From Candidatus Schekmanbacteria bacterium (GTDB lineage Bacteria; Schekmanbacteria; GWA2-38-11; J061): a stretch of 64,000 bases of DNA. A program made the position numbers and the translations under genes. The notes beneath the pieces are model-generated. The model ran no database searches. It was given only the letters and a program-made list of their open reading frames with translations, and was not told where the DNA came from. The first letter of the stretch is position 1. Each line of letters begins with the position of its first letter. Positions 17,551 through 26,742 of this stretch are shown in pieces. The stretch lies in contig JACRJM010000001.1 of the NCBI GenBank assembly GCA_016219965.1, positions 1-64,000 on the forward strand, written 5' to 3'.

Positions 17551-18375
17551 ATGTTTCCAGCGGATTCGAATAAACTAGGGTATAGAGCGGGCTTAGTTTT
17601 TTTACTATTCACTGCCTTTGCCCTGATTTTATTTTCTGGAATCTCTACTGCAGCAGAGAAGAAAAATGATGTCCCGCAGAGCGCTGAGCAGAAATCTTCA
17701 CAAGAGAAATTGCATGTTGTAACCCATGTTATTGATGGCGATACCATAGTTTTGAATAACTCTGTGACAGTAAGATATATCGGAGTTGACACCCCTGAAA
17801 TCGGCGAGCCATTCTATAACGAGGCGAAAAGCTTCAATGCTTCTTTGGTTTCGGGAAAGAAGGTGAGAATAGATGTTTGTGAAGAGGAACCTTTTGATAA
17901 ATATGGAAGAACACTTGCCTATGTATATTTAGATAATGTCTGCGTCAATGAGGAGCTTTTAAAAAAAGGATTAGCCAGAGCACTTTCCATCCCGCCATGC
18001 GGCATCAAAAAATATAAGGAATATGCGAAACTTGAGGCTCAGACTCGTACACAAGAGGCAGGGTTATGGGCAGATGAAAAAGTCATAAAAGCAGATAATG
18101 CAAATTCAGTTATGGGTCAGAAGGCAAGTGTAAGGGGAAAGATATTGAGCGTACATCGCGGCAAAAAAGCCATATTCCTGAACTTCGGTACAGATTATAA
18201 GCATGATTTTACTGCTGTTATTTTCATAAAAGATCTTCCAAACTTTACCGCCTTCGGGATTAACCCTTTGCTTACATATTCAGGAAAAGATGTGATAGTG
18301 CGTGGAAAAGTAAAAGAGCATAATGGGCCTGAGATAATCCTTTTATACCCTTCCAATATAGAAGTTTTGAATTAA
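17551..18375 (+). CDS. Exported thermonuclease-like (SNase) protein with C-terminal OB domain
   Basis: 274 residues with an N-terminal hydrophobic segment (about 12-28). SNase domain at about 58-175: VIDGDTIVL, VRYIGVDTPEIG (the Arg and Asp of the active site), FDKYGRTLAYVYL, and LLKKGLARAL. The catalytic Arg-Glu-Arg set appears present (the R of VRYIGV, the E of DTPE, the R of YGRTLA). The C-terminal ~90 residues form a second beta-rich part (ASVRGKILSVHRGKKAIFLNF ... VIVRGKVKEHNGPEIIL) resembling an OB fold that may bind nucleic acid. It would cut extracellular or periplasmic DNA/RNA. It stands alone between operons. Confidence 0.85.
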   Translation: MFPADSNKLGYRAGLVFLLFTAFALILFSGISTAAEKKNDVPQSAEQKSSQEKLHVVTHVIDGDTIVLNNSVTVRYIGVDTPEIGEPFYNEAKSFNASLVSGKKVRIDVCEEEPFDKYGRTLAYVYLDNVCVNEELLKKGLARALSIPPCGIKKYKEYAKLEAQTRTQEAGLWADEKVIKADNANSVMGQKASVRGKILSVHRGKKAIFLNFGTDYKHDFTAVIFIKDLPNFTAFGINPLLTYSGKDVIVRGKVKEHNGPEIILLYPSNIEVLN

Positions 18376-18401
18376 TATTATAATATTAGGGGGTAAAGTT
18401 T

Positions 18402-18560
18402 ATGGCTACCGGTCTTGTTTACAGTGATCCGTCTGTTTTATATTTCAGCATCCATGAATATCCCCATTACCCGGGAACAGGATCCAAAGAAGAAAGAGGG
18501 CCGGAGGCTCTAAAGAGCAGTGCAGCAGAACATGTAAAAGCATTATTGGGTGATGGATAA
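18402..18560 (+). pseudogene. Remnant of a histone deacetylase-like (AcuC family) gene
   Basis: A 52-codon frame starting at ATG 18402 after AGGGGGT. It reads VYSDPSVLYFSIHEYPHYPGTGS, the highly conserved core segment of histone deacetylase-like amidohydrolases, which are normally about 300-350 residues. The parts before it (catalytic HH pair, DxDxHHG) and after it are missing, and the tail (KEERGPEALKSSAAEHVKALLGDG) does not continue the family. It looks like what is left after large deletions, though it still has a ribosome site and stop. It overlaps the start of pcm. Confidence 0.7.
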
Positions 18561-19236
18561 GATGGGATTATTCTGGAACAAAAATAGTGGTGAGAAGGAT
18601 TTTGCCATTCTCAGAGAAAAGATGGTAAAGGATCAGATTGCAGCAAGGGGGATACGCGACAGAAAAGTGCTGGATGCAATGCTTAAAGTTGAGCGCCATC
18701 TTTTTATTCCCAATTCATATTGGGAATATGCATACCTTGACCAGCCTGTTTCAATAGGTTACGGACAGACTATTTCACAGCCCTATATCGTTGCTTTCAT
18801 GACGGAAGCTCTGAAGCTTAGAGGTGATGAGAAAGTTCTCGAAATCGGGACCGGCTCAGGTTATCAGTCTGCAATATTATCGCTCCTTGCAGCAAAGGTC
18901 TATTCCATTGAGATAATCAATGACCTTGCTTTGGTAGCTGCGGCAAGGTTGAAAAAACTTAGGTTTCTTAATGTCGAAGTTAAAGCAGGTGACGGATACG
19001 ACGGATGGAGTGAGCACGCCACTTTTAATGCAATTATCCTTACTGCAGCTCCGGAGAAAATCCCTGAACCATTGATCGACCAGCTTGCTGAAAACGGCAG
19101 ACTTGTTGCACCTGTTGGCAGAGTGTTTCAGGACCTTGTACTTCTGGAAAAAGGGAAAAGCGGGAAGATATCAATGAGAACAATAACAGGAGTCCGGTTT
19201 GTTCCAATGACTGGGAAAAGTGAAAAGAATCAATAA
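18553..19236 (+). CDS. pcm: Protein-L-isoaspartate O-methyltransferase
   Basis: About 227 residues. It repairs isoaspartyl residues in aged proteins using S-adenosylmethionine. Family motifs: MVKDQIAARGIRDRKVLDAMLKVERHLF at the start, IGYGQTISQPYIVAFM (about 75-90), the SAM loop EIGTGSGYQSAILS (near 100), and a C-terminal VRFVPMTG. GTG 18550, ATG 18553 and ATG 18562 are all possible starts and none has a clear ribosome site. ATG 18553 overlaps the stop of the deacetylase remnant, so translation may be coupled to that small frame. Confidence 0.93.
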   Translation: MDKMGLFWNKNSGEKDFAILREKMVKDQIAARGIRDRKVLDAMLKVERHLFIPNSYWEYAYLDQPVSIGYGQTISQPYIVAFMTEALKLRGDEKVLEIGTGSGYQSAILSLLAAKVYSIEIINDLALVAAARLKKLRFLNVEVKAGDGYDGWSEHATFNAIILTAAPEKIPEPLIDQLAENGRLVAPVGRVFQDLVLLEKGKSGKISMRTITGVRFVPMTGKSEKNQ

Positions 19237-19331
19237 ATTAGCCCATAATCCAATCCCTCAAGTGTCTATTTTGTGTTTATCACTTCAATGATGAGTATCT
19301 GGGTCCAGATTAAAAAAAATATAAAAAATAC

Positions 19332-19360
19332 TTGTCCACCAAAGCTGTTTGATATATAAG
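19332..19360 (+). promoter_or_regulatory. Possible sigma-70-type promoter of the TPR lipoprotein gene
   Basis: TTGTCC at 19332-19337 and TATAAG at 19355-19360 with a 17-base spacer, about 95 bases before the start codon. Both boxes deviate slightly from consensus. Confidence 0.4.
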
Positions 19361-19454
19361 AGTTTTTTTAATATGTAGATGCTTCAGAGATTGAAGGAAG
19401 AGAATCAGGAATAAAATAAAAAACTGATAAGAACTGTTATTGGAGGATTGTAAG

Positions 19455-20516
19455 ATGTTTAGAGATTGGCGTTTTCTGTTGATTGCGGGCATAATGCTTG
19501 TGGCTTTTGCCGGGTGCGCAACCGGTCCATCTGTGCCAGACCCGACCGGATACTATCTTAAGGCAAAAATTGATTACGACAATAAGAAATATGATCAGGC
19601 TATAGTGTCATACAAAAAGGGTCTCGAGATTAAACCGGACGATCCCGAAGGACACATCGGTGTTGCTCTTTCTTATTTTGAAATAGAAAATCTTGTTGAA
19701 GCAGAAAAGGAGTTTAAAGAGGTATTAAGGTTGAAACCAGATTTTCCTGAGGCCCATTATAATCTGGGTAAGGTTTACGTAAAGCAGAATAAGATGGCTG
19801 ATGCCTTGGCTGAGTTTCAGCAGGAGCTTGCACTTAATCCAAACATGTCAGAAGTGGAATATTTCGTGGCTACAACTGCATATCAGGAAAAGAAATATGA
19901 TATTGCCAGCGTAGCCTTCCAGAAGTATATAGACGCACTCACAAAGAAGATTGATGAGTCGAAAGCTGAGCTTGAAAAGAAAAAGAGTGACAAGGCGGCT
20001 GTTGAGTCGTGGAATAAATATATAGAAGACCTGTCAAAAGAGAGAACTAATTTCCATCAGTATCTTGCTTATTCGTATATCAATCTTGGAAAACTTGATG
20101 ACGCGATTGTAAATCTGAAAAAGGTTCTTGAAGCCAATCCCAATGATATTTATGCAATGCTTAACATTGGCCAGATTTATTTCAGCAAAAGGGAAAATGA
20201 TAATGCTCTCGAGTATTTCAACCGTGCATTAACCGTTGATCCTAAAAACGAAACAGCGCTCTTTAAAGCCGCGTCAGTATATTATGATAAGAGTGATTAT
20301 GATAAGTCTCTGGAACTTTTTAACAGAACTCTTGAAGTAAATCCCAATATGGTTGAAGCGCACAGACTTCTTGGCTGGATATATTTTAAAGAGAAAAAGG
20401 ATTTACCTAAAGCGCTGGAACATCTCAAAGCCATTAAGACGATAGACCCTCAGTACAAGGAAATGGATGAACTTGACAAGCTTATAAAGTTCATTGAAAC
20501 TTCTCAGGACAAATAA
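19455..20516 (+). CDS. TPR-repeat lipoprotein
   Basis: About 353 residues. The ATG at 19455 follows GGAGG and begins a lipoprotein signal ending in the lipobox LVAFAGC. At least seven tetratricopeptide repeats follow (AKIDYDNKKYDQAIVSYKKGLEIKPDDPEGH and similar), broken by a charged coiled stretch near 170-200. TPR lipoproteins often act as assembly scaffolds in outer-membrane or polysaccharide export. The sugar transferase and heptose genes lie just downstream, which would fit, but there is a 260-base gap with a weak hairpin (pairing CTACCAG with CTGGTAG near 20597-20640), so co-transcription is unsure. Confidence 0.85.
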   Translation: MFRDWRFLLIAGIMLVAFAGCATGPSVPDPTGYYLKAKIDYDNKKYDQAIVSYKKGLEIKPDDPEGHIGVALSYFEIENLVEAEKEFKEVLRLKPDFPEAHYNLGKVYVKQNKMADALAEFQQELALNPNMSEVEYFVATTAYQEKKYDIASVAFQKYIDALTKKIDESKAELEKKKSDKAAVESWNKYIEDLSKERTNFHQYLAYSYINLGKLDDAIVNLKKVLEANPNDIYAMLNIGQIYFSKRENDNALEYFNRALTVDPKNETALFKAASVYYDKSDYDKSLELFNRTLEVNPNMVEAHRLLGWIYFKEKKDLPKALEHLKAIKTIDPQYKEMDELDKLIKFIETSQDK

Positions 20517-20777
20517 TAAACGAGAAGTCAAGGGTGAGTTATAGTATATCAATAGACATTAGAAGAGGTTGACTAGGATATAAAATTATCGAAAAAAGTC
20601 TACCAGTAAACTTAAATTTTATTGCCCGTTCTGGTAGTCTGTTTTTCTGTTTCAATGATAATGTCCAATGATCCGGATGTGAAGTTAACCCAGCTACAAT
20701 TCTGACGGACTGTTTGTATAAATATCAAGAAGTGTCTAAAACGGTTGCAGGAAATTATTCTGTGTCTCAGGATTGGA

Positions 20778-22187
20778 ATGAATAATAGCACAATTAGAAA
20801 ATTATTTGTCTTTGATAAACTGATCTTAGACTGCCTTGCAATAACGATATCTTTTATAATAGCCTATATTACAAGATATATCATCCAAATCCCGTTTGTT
20901 TTCCAAAGCATTGACAACTACTATGATGATTTTACTGTAGGAATTATTGCCTGGATTTTTTTCCTGATAAAAGCTGACCTTTACCGCCACAAGGCACAAC
21001 TTTGCAAGTTTGATGAATTTTTTTCAATAGTTGGGGCAGGGATTTTTGCAACACTTTGCATGTTTGCCTACATGTCATTGATTAAGGAGTCAACATATGC
21101 GAGGCTGACTTTCATATACTCAGGTGCGCTCGGGATAATACTTATCCCTATTATGAGGTCTGCTCTGCATTCTGCCCATAACAGGATGAGAAGAGAAGGA
21201 TTCGGGATCATCCATACATTGATAGTGGGAGGCGGCAAATCCGGAGAGATGCTTGAAAACAAAATAAGAAACCATCCTGAGATCGGGTATCGTCTTGTAG
21301 GTACCATAAAAGAGGAACAGGTGACGAACAACCCTGATGCTAGCAGCAGTGGAGCAGATAAATATCCTGAGATGATAAAGAAGCTTTTTAATGCCACATT
21401 TGATTTTGTAAATAAAAACCACGTAGATGAGATCATTTATATCAGGTCGCGTAGCCACAGGGAAGACATGATGAAGATCGTTTATTTTTGCCAGGACAAG
21501 AATATTACTCTTACACTTGTTCCCGATCTTTTTGAGATAATGACAAAGAAGATAGATTATGCTGACCTTGGGAATATTCCTCTGATACGCCTCAAGCAAT
21601 CGCCAATACCTGCATGGCAGAATGCTATTAAAAGGATTATTGATTTTATCCTTTCTCTTGCAGGATTAATAATCCTTTCCCCTCTCATTGGCGCCATAGT
21701 GCTCTTGATCAAGCTTAATTCCCGAGGGCCTGCCATATTCAAGCAGGAAAGAATAGGGAAGGATGGTCACCCATTTATCATGTACAAATTCAGGTCTATG
21801 AAAACATATGCTTCTAACCTGCCTCCTACAAGGGCTGAGGAAGATGATCCAAGACTCACAAGCATAGGCAAGTACCTAAGAAAATTCAGCATAGACGAAC
21901 TTCCTCAGCTTTACAATGTGTTAAAGGGGGATATGACAATGGTTGGCCCCCGCCCGGAAACAGCCCTGTATGTGGACCAATATAACAGTTGGCAGAGAAG
22001 AAGGCTTGAGATGATACCCGGGATTACAGGACTTGCCCAGGTTAACGGAGTGCGCGGGAATATCGACTCTGTGGACGAACGTGTCATGTATGATATTGAG
22101 TATATAGAAAATCAGAATATCTGGCTCGATATTAAGATACTCTTTGCTACGCTTCTGGTTTTCCCATTTCAAAGAAAAGCGGGATGA
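20778..22187 (+). CDS. Polyprenyl-phosphate sugar-1-phosphate transferase (WbaP/WcaJ type)
   Basis: About 469 residues. It starts surface glycan synthesis by moving a sugar phosphate onto undecaprenyl phosphate. Four N-terminal membrane helices (about 10-130), a Rossmann-like CoA-binding-type domain (TLIVGGGKSGEML near 145), a fifth helix (FILSLAGLIILSPLIGAIVLLI near 285), then the catalytic sugar-transferase domain: QERIGKDG, YKFRSM, LRKFSIDELPQLYNVLKGDMTMVGPRPE, PGITGLAQVNG. All catalytic landmarks are present. The hddC start overlaps its stop by four bases, linking it to heptose nucleotide synthesis. Confidence 0.93.
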   Translation: MNNSTIRKLFVFDKLILDCLAITISFIIAYITRYIIQIPFVFQSIDNYYDDFTVGIIAWIFFLIKADLYRHKAQLCKFDEFFSIVGAGIFATLCMFAYMSLIKESTYARLTFIYSGALGIILIPIMRSALHSAHNRMRREGFGIIHTLIVGGGKSGEMLENKIRNHPEIGYRLVGTIKEEQVTNNPDASSSGADKYPEMIKKLFNATFDFVNKNHVDEIIYIRSRSHREDMMKIVYFCQDKNITLTLVPDLFEIMTKKIDYADLGNIPLIRLKQSPIPAWQNAIKRIIDFILSLAGLIILSPLIGAIVLLIKLNSRGPAIFKQERIGKDGHPFIMYKFRSMKTYASNLPPTRAEEDDPRLTSIGKYLRKFSIDELPQLYNVLKGDMTMVGPRPETALYVDQYNSWQRRRLEMIPGITGLAQVNGVRGNIDSVDERVMYDIEYIENQNIWLDIKILFATLLVFPFQRKAG

Positions 22188-22900
22188 AAGCTTTTCTTCT
22201 TGCCGCCGGTCTTGGTACACGCCTGCGGCCTCTTACTGACAATATTCCAAAATGCCTTGTTCCTCTTGAAGGCAAGCCTCTTCTTTATTACTGGATAAGG
22301 CTCTTTGAAAGGTACGGAATAGATGAACTGTTAATCAACCTGCATTACCATCCTGAGGCAGTGAGAGAGTACGTAGAAAATGTTAATACCAGGCTAAAGA
22401 TAAATCTGTTCTATGAAAAGGAGCTTATGGGGAGTGCAGGTACGGTTTTTGCCAACAAGGAATGGATTGGAAATGACACGGAGTTTGTAATTGCCTATGC
22501 TGACAATTTAACCTGTCTTGATGTAGGAAGTATGCTTAGAGCCCATAAAGAACATAAAGGAGTTATGACAATCGGACTTTTTAAAGCTGCAAAACCAGAG
22601 GAATGCGGAATAGTATCCATGGGCTCTGATGGCCTTATAACCGGTTTCCATGAAAAGATAAAAAACCCTCCGGGGAATTTGGCCAATGCAGGAGTATATA
22701 TTGCTGACAGGAAAATATTTGATATAATCGGACAGGAAGGAAAAATGGACTTTGGTTTTGATGTGCTTCCAAAGTTGACTGGGAGGATTTATGGATATAA
22801 AATCAATGAATATTTTATTGATATAGGAACTCCTGAGAATTACAGTAATGCCTGCAGGGAATGGGGAAAAGTACTAGAATCATACAGCTTTTTAAGGTAA
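22184..22900 (+). CDS. hddC: Sugar-phosphate nucleotidyltransferase, probably D-glycero-alpha-D-manno-heptose-1-phosphate guanylyltransferase
   Basis: 238 residues. N-terminal nucleotide-binding signature AAGLGTRLRPLTDNIPKCLVP with the catalytic Lys, followed by the ADN metal-binding motif (about residue 105) and a GAxxx-type 'NAGVYI' strand. Length and domain fit HddC/RmlA-like enzymes without a left-handed helix tail. The substrate is inferred from neighbours: the next three genes supply a heptose 7-phosphate kinase, isomerase and phosphatase. Mannose- or glucose-1-phosphate cannot be excluded from the sequence alone. Confidence 0.82.
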   Translation: MKAFLLAAGLGTRLRPLTDNIPKCLVPLEGKPLLYYWIRLFERYGIDELLINLHYHPEAVREYVENVNTRLKINLFYEKELMGSAGTVFANKEWIGNDTEFVIAYADNLTCLDVGSMLRAHKEHKGVMTIGLFKAAKPEECGIVSMGSDGLITGFHEKIKNPPGNLANAGVYIADRKIFDIIGQEGKMDFGFDVLPKLTGRIYGYKINEYFIDIGTPENYSNACREWGKVLESYSFLR

Positions 22901-22909
22901 TGGATTGAT

Positions 22910-23890
22910 ATGATTATTTCACAGACACCTTTACGTATCAGCTTTGCCGGAGGCGGTACGGATTTTAAGGATTATTATGAGAATTTCGGAGGCGGCATTG
23001 TCTTAAGCTCAGCAATAGACAAGTATATATACGTTATCATAAAAAAACGTTTCGACAAGATGATAAGGATTGGCTATTCGACGACTGAGATGGTGAGCCA
23101 CGTTGACGAGATAAGGCATGACCTTGTTCGGGAAGGGCTTAAGAAAGTGGGGATAGACGGGGGTGTTGAAATATCTACGATGGCTGATATCCCCTCCACG
23201 GGTTCAGGGCTTGGATCTTCAAGCGCTGTTATGGTGGGGCTGCTCAATGCCATGTATGCCTACAAAGGGATTCTTAAAACTGCCGAGGAACTTGCCCGCG
23301 AGGCTTGTGAAATAGAGATAGATATCCTCAAAAAGCCTATCGGCAAGCAGGACCAGTATATAGCTGCCTATGGTAACCTTCGCCAGATAACATTCAAGGA
23401 GAATGGCAGTGTGATTGTTGAATCCGTTGAAATCGATGAGAATGTCAAAGAGCGCTTTAACAGTAACCTGCTTCTTTTCTACACCGGGAAAAAAAGGGAA
23501 GCGAGCAATATCCTCTCGGAGCAGAAAAAAAACATAAACACATTCTGCGACACTCTTAGCAAGATGAAAAATATGGTGTCGGAGATGAAGGAGAGCCTGC
23601 TGGAGGAAAAGATTGACGACTTCGGCCATCTCCTTCAAAAGGGTTGGAATTTTAAGAAGAACCTTGCAAGCAAGATTACCAACAGCTTCATTGATGATAT
23701 TTACAAAAAGGCTCTTGATGCAGGGGCTCTTGGCGGAAAGATAGCAGGCGCGGGCGGAGGAGGTTTTTTACTTCTCTACTGTCCTTATGACAAACAACCA
23801 AAAGTGCGGAAAGCTCTTCCAATGCTGCAGGAGCTGAAGTTTAACTTTGAACGTGGCGGCACAAAGATAATTTTCAATATCAATCATTAG
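22910..23890 (+). CDS. hddA: GHMP kinase, probably D-glycero-alpha-D-manno-heptose 7-phosphate kinase
   Basis: 326 residues. GHMP-family features: opening [14 protein letters not shown], the ATP loop [16 protein letters not shown] at about 94-109, and the C-terminal glycine-rich [16 protein letters not shown] at about 270-285. In the GDP-heptose route this enzyme phosphorylates D-alpha-D-heptose 7-phosphate at C1. It begins 9 bases after hddC. Context makes the heptose substrate likely rather than fucose, which uses related kinases. Confidence 0.88.
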   Translation: MIISQTPLRISFAGGGTDFKDYYENFGGGIVLSSAIDKYIYVIIKKRFDKMIRIGYSTTEMVSHVDEIRHDLVREGLKKVGIDGGVEISTMADIPSTGSGLGSSSAVMVGLLNAMYAYKGILKTAEELAREACEIEIDILKKPIGKQDQYIAAYGNLRQITFKENGSVIVESVEIDENVKERFNSNLLLFYTGKKREASNILSEQKKNINTFCDTLSKMKNMVSEMKESLLEEKIDDFGHLLQKGWNFKKNLASKITNSFIDDIYKKALDAGALGGKIAGAGGGGFLLLYCPYDKQPKVRKALPMLQELKFNFERGGTKIIFNINH

Positions 23891-23914
23891 AAAAGGAAGG
23901 ACATACCTAAAATC

Positions 23915-24472
23915 ATGGATACAAGAGAATATCTTGAAGATGTTTCTTCAATCATAAAGAAAATACCGGTTGAAAAGATTGAAGAGATGATAACGCTTCT
24001 CACGCAGGCATACAGAAATGACAATACTGTATTCCTCTTCGGGAACGGGGGAAGTGCTGCTACAGCTTCGCATATGGTCTGCGATCTTGGCAAGGGTACG
24101 GTTGTGGACGGAGAAAAAAGATTTAAAGTCATATCTCTTTCCGACAGCATCCCTCTTATGACTGCCTATGCGAATGATTATGATTACCAGTATATCTTTT
24201 CAGAACAGCTTAAGAATCTCGTAAGAAAGAATGATATTGCCTTTGGATTAAGCGGGAGCGGCAACTCCCCGAATGTTCTTAATGCCTTTAAGACGGCACG
24301 GGAGAACGGTGCAAAAACCGTGGGACTCACAGGGTATGAAGGCGGGAAAATGAAAGACCTCTGCGATCTTAGCATAATCGTGCCGAGCAACAATATGCAG
24401 AAAATAGAGGATCTTCATCTGATTATCTGCCATGTGATTTTTTCGCGCATAAGGGATTCCCTTAAATCCTGA
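23915..24472 (+). CDS. gmhA: Sedoheptulose-7-phosphate isomerase
   Basis: 185 residues, the length of GmhA. Single SIS domain with FLFGNGGSAATASHMVCDLGK (about 42-62) and GLSGSGNSPNVLNAF (about 112-126), the two phosphosugar-binding loops. It converts sedoheptulose 7-phosphate to glycero-manno-heptose 7-phosphate, the first step of heptose synthesis. It lies 24 bases after hddA, and its last base overlaps the gmhB start (stop TGA shares its A with ATG). Confidence 0.9.
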   Translation: MDTREYLEDVSSIIKKIPVEKIEEMITLLTQAYRNDNTVFLFGNGGSAATASHMVCDLGKGTVVDGEKRFKVISLSDSIPLMTAYANDYDYQYIFSEQLKNLVRKNDIAFGLSGSGNSPNVLNAFKTARENGAKTVGLTGYEGGKMKDLCDLSIIVPSNNMQKIEDLHLIICHVIFSRIRDSLKS

Positions 24473-25029
24473 TGTTTGTTCTCGTAGACAGAGACGGAGT
24501 AATCAACAGGAATCTCGATGGAAAATATATTTCATCATGGAATGAATTTGAGTTCCTGCCCGGCTCAATAGAGGCGCTGAAACAACTGGCAGAAAACAAT
24601 ATCAGATGTGCCATTGTTTCAAATCAATCCGGAGTAAACAAGGGCGAGCTGTCTGAAAGTGAACTTTATGAGATAGATAGCAGAATGCATGCTGAGCTTA
24701 GGCTTGGCGGATGCAGGGTGGAGAAGACTTTTTATTGTGTCCACAGGGAAGAGGAAGGATGTGAATGCAGGAAACCCAGGCCAGGGCTTCTTATCGCGGC
24801 AAGCCGTGAACTTAACTTCGACCTCTCAAAAACCTTCTTTGTCGGCGACTATATGACAGATGTGGAAGCGGGCGTTGCAGCAGGAACAAAGACTATTCTT
24901 GTCATGACCGGAAGGGGAGAAAAAGCAAATTTGAAAAGAGATGAATGGAAAGCAGAACCTGATTATATTGCTGCTGATCTTAAACATGCTGTAGATATTA
25001 TTTTAAAAATAAGGGAGAAAATGAAATGA
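24472..25029 (+). CDS. gmhB: D-glycero-D-manno-heptose 1,7-bisphosphate 7-phosphatase
   Basis: 185 residues. HAD-superfamily histidinol-phosphatase type: DRDGVIN with the catalytic Asp pair, SNQSGVNKG, and the zinc loop Cys-x-His-x6-Cys-x-Cys (YCVHREEEGCECRKP), which is diagnostic of GmhB-like enzymes. FFVGDYMTDVEAG carries the metal-binding Asp. It removes the C7 phosphate before nucleotide transfer. The start overlaps gmhA by one base, and the stop overlaps the epimerase start by four. Confidence 0.92.
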   Translation: MFVLVDRDGVINRNLDGKYISSWNEFEFLPGSIEALKQLAENNIRCAIVSNQSGVNKGELSESELYEIDSRMHAELRLGGCRVEKTFYCVHREEEGCECRKPRPGLLIAASRELNFDLSKTFFVGDYMTDVEAGVAAGTKTILVMTGRGEKANLKRDEWKAEPDYIAADLKHAVDIILKIREKMK

Positions 25030-25955
25030 AAAGGGCGCTTGTTACGGGTGGTGCCGGCTTTATAGCATCACATGTTGCTGATGGTCTTATTGATGATGGT
25101 TTCGAAGTTTCCATAGTTGACAACCTTGCAACTGGGCATGAAAGGAATCTCCCCCCGAAGGCAAGATTTTACAAGATGGATATAAGGGATGAGAAACTGG
25201 CTGATGTGTTCGACAGGGAAAAGCCTGAAGTGATTTTTCATCATGCTGCACAGATGGACGTGAGGAAATCTGTTGACGATCCACGCTATGATGCTGATGT
25301 TAATGTGCTTGGTTCACTAAACCTTCTCGAGAACTGCAAGAGGACAGGGACAAAAAAAATAATGTTTGCATCCACAGGAGGCGCTGTGTACGGCGAAGTT
25401 CAGAAGTGTCCTGCCGATGAAAGCCATCCTGTCGCACCGCTTTGCCCTTACGGTCTTTCAAAGTTTGTTTTTGAAAATTATCTCTCCCTTTATGGCAGGC
25501 TTTATGGGATGAAATACACAGTGTTGAGATACCCCAATGTTTATGGGCCGAGGCAGGATCCGCACGGTGAAGCGGGAGTTGTTGCAATTTTTTCCCAGCA
25601 GATGCTCACTGGCGTGACGCCGAAAATATTCGGTGACGGGAACAAGACACGCGACTATGTCTTCATTGCTGATATCGTAAGGGCAAACCTGCTTTCATTA
25701 AGCAAGGGGGATTGCGAGGTTATAAATCTCGGCTGGGCTAAAGAGATAAAGGATATAGAAATATTCGAAGCTGTGCGTGATGCCGCAGGAGTTGATATAA
25801 AACCTATATTTGCTGACAAACGGTTAGGCGAGATAGAAAGAATCTGCCTTGATGCCGGGAAGGCTAAAAAAATCCTCGGATGGCAACCGCAGGTTCCTCT
25901 CAAAGAGGGAATAAACAGGGCGGTAGAATTCTATAAGAAACTTTTTAAAAAATAG
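25026..25955 (+). CDS. NAD-dependent sugar-nucleotide epimerase/dehydratase
   Basis: 309 residues of the extended short-chain dehydrogenase type. NAD loop VTGGAGFIASHVAD at about 6-19, acidic D near NLATGHERN, and the catalytic triad with Ser (ASTGGAVYGE) and Tyr-x-x-x-Lys (CPYGLSK). The 'VLRYPNVYGPRQDPHGEAGVVAIF' stretch is typical of GalE-like UDP-sugar 4-epimerases. Because it ends the heptose operon it may modify GDP-heptose, as related enzymes do for 6-deoxyheptose, or make another sugar for the same glycan. The substrate is not set by sequence. Confidence 0.85.
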   Translation: MKRALVTGGAGFIASHVADGLIDDGFEVSIVDNLATGHERNLPPKARFYKMDIRDEKLADVFDREKPEVIFHHAAQMDVRKSVDDPRYDADVNVLGSLNLLENCKRTGTKKIMFASTGGAVYGEVQKCPADESHPVAPLCPYGLSKFVFENYLSLYGRLYGMKYTVLRYPNVYGPRQDPHGEAGVVAIFSQQMLTGVTPKIFGDGNKTRDYVFIADIVRANLLSLSKGDCEVINLGWAKEIKDIEIFEAVRDAAGVDIKPIFADKRLGEIERICLDAGKAKKILGWQPQVPLKEGINRAVEFYKKLFKK

Positions 25956-25977
25956 AAAATTCTATACGCTATTATTT

Positions 25978-26742
25978 TTATTTGATTTCTTCAGGCAGTT
26001 GAGTAAGGTCATCGGTTTCGTAAAATGCTATTACCCGCACATGCTGGTATCTTTGATGTTCATCCATAGTTGCATTTTTAGGACTGTAAGTATCGCCGAT
26101 ACTGAAAATCTTGTAAAACTCGTGTGATACATTAATGAGATACTTGTCAACTATATCGATTGGGAATTCGGAACGCTTCTTGGAGAGAAACTGATTGAGC
26201 TTACTGTCACCAGTTGCCGAAGCGCTTCCTATGGAAACAAGAAGCACTTTTCTGCCTGCGCTTTCTCTTGCCAGATAATCTGTGAAGTTTACAAGGCGCT
26301 CATATTCAAAAGATTTATCCTCTATAGTGCATTCTCTTATGGGGAAAAAAATGGTTATCTCCCCTGTTCCCTGCTTTTTTGATAACTGCTCGATGATGCC
26401 TAGAGCCTTTTGAGCAGTCTCAAAGTTCTTGTTGGTTGTTTCAAGAGTTTTCTTGTTTGACTCTTCAATTCTCTGTGTGGAATCTTTTATTTTCTGGTTT
26501 GATGTTTTCAGGGATTCAAGCTCTTCCATCCCCATGTTATGGGAGTCAACGAAAATCTGGGCGAGCTTACTTGCCTGACCTTTTGATGCTCCTCCAATGA
26601 TAGTTCCATTCGGGAAAGTTATTGTCCTTGTGCCCCCTCCAGTAGTATCAACCATTTGAAGATCTTTTGGTTGTCCTGCACAGCCAATAATAAGACAGAC
26701 AGTAAGCAATAAAGAAAACAGAGCGGCAAATGTCTTAATCAT
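25978..26742 (-). CDS. Lipoprotein with OmpA-like C-terminal region
   Basis: About 254 residues from the ATG at 26742, which follows AAGGAGG; an upstream in-frame ATG adds nine residues before the signal. Lipobox CLIIGC gives Cys21. A central helical segment rich in Asn, Lys and Glu (about 85-135) looks like a coiled coil. The last ~110 residues have the alternation of OmpA/MotB-like domains (VLLVSIGSASATGDSKLNQFLSKKRS ... QRYQHVRVIAFYE), including the Ser/Arg-rich helix start, but the peptidoglycan-binding Asp/Arg pair is not clear. Convergent with the epimerase gene, 22 bases away. Confidence 0.65.
   Translation of the reverse strand: MIKTFAALFSLLLTVCLIIGCAGQPKDLQMVDTTGGGTRTITFPNGTIIGGASKGQASKLAQIFVDSHNMGMEELESLKTSNQKIKDSTQRIEESNKKTLETTNKNFETAQKALGIIEQLSKKQGTGEITIFFPIRECTIEDKSFEYERLVNFTDYLARESAGRKVLLVSIGSASATGDSKLNQFLSKKRSEFPIDIVDKYLINVSHEFYKIFSIGDTYSPKNATMDEHQRYQHVRVIAFYETDDLTQLPEEIK

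Noticed and set aside
20590-20650. Hairpin between the TPR lipoprotein and sugar transferase as a terminator
   Set aside because: Only seven bases pair well across a long loop; too weak to list.
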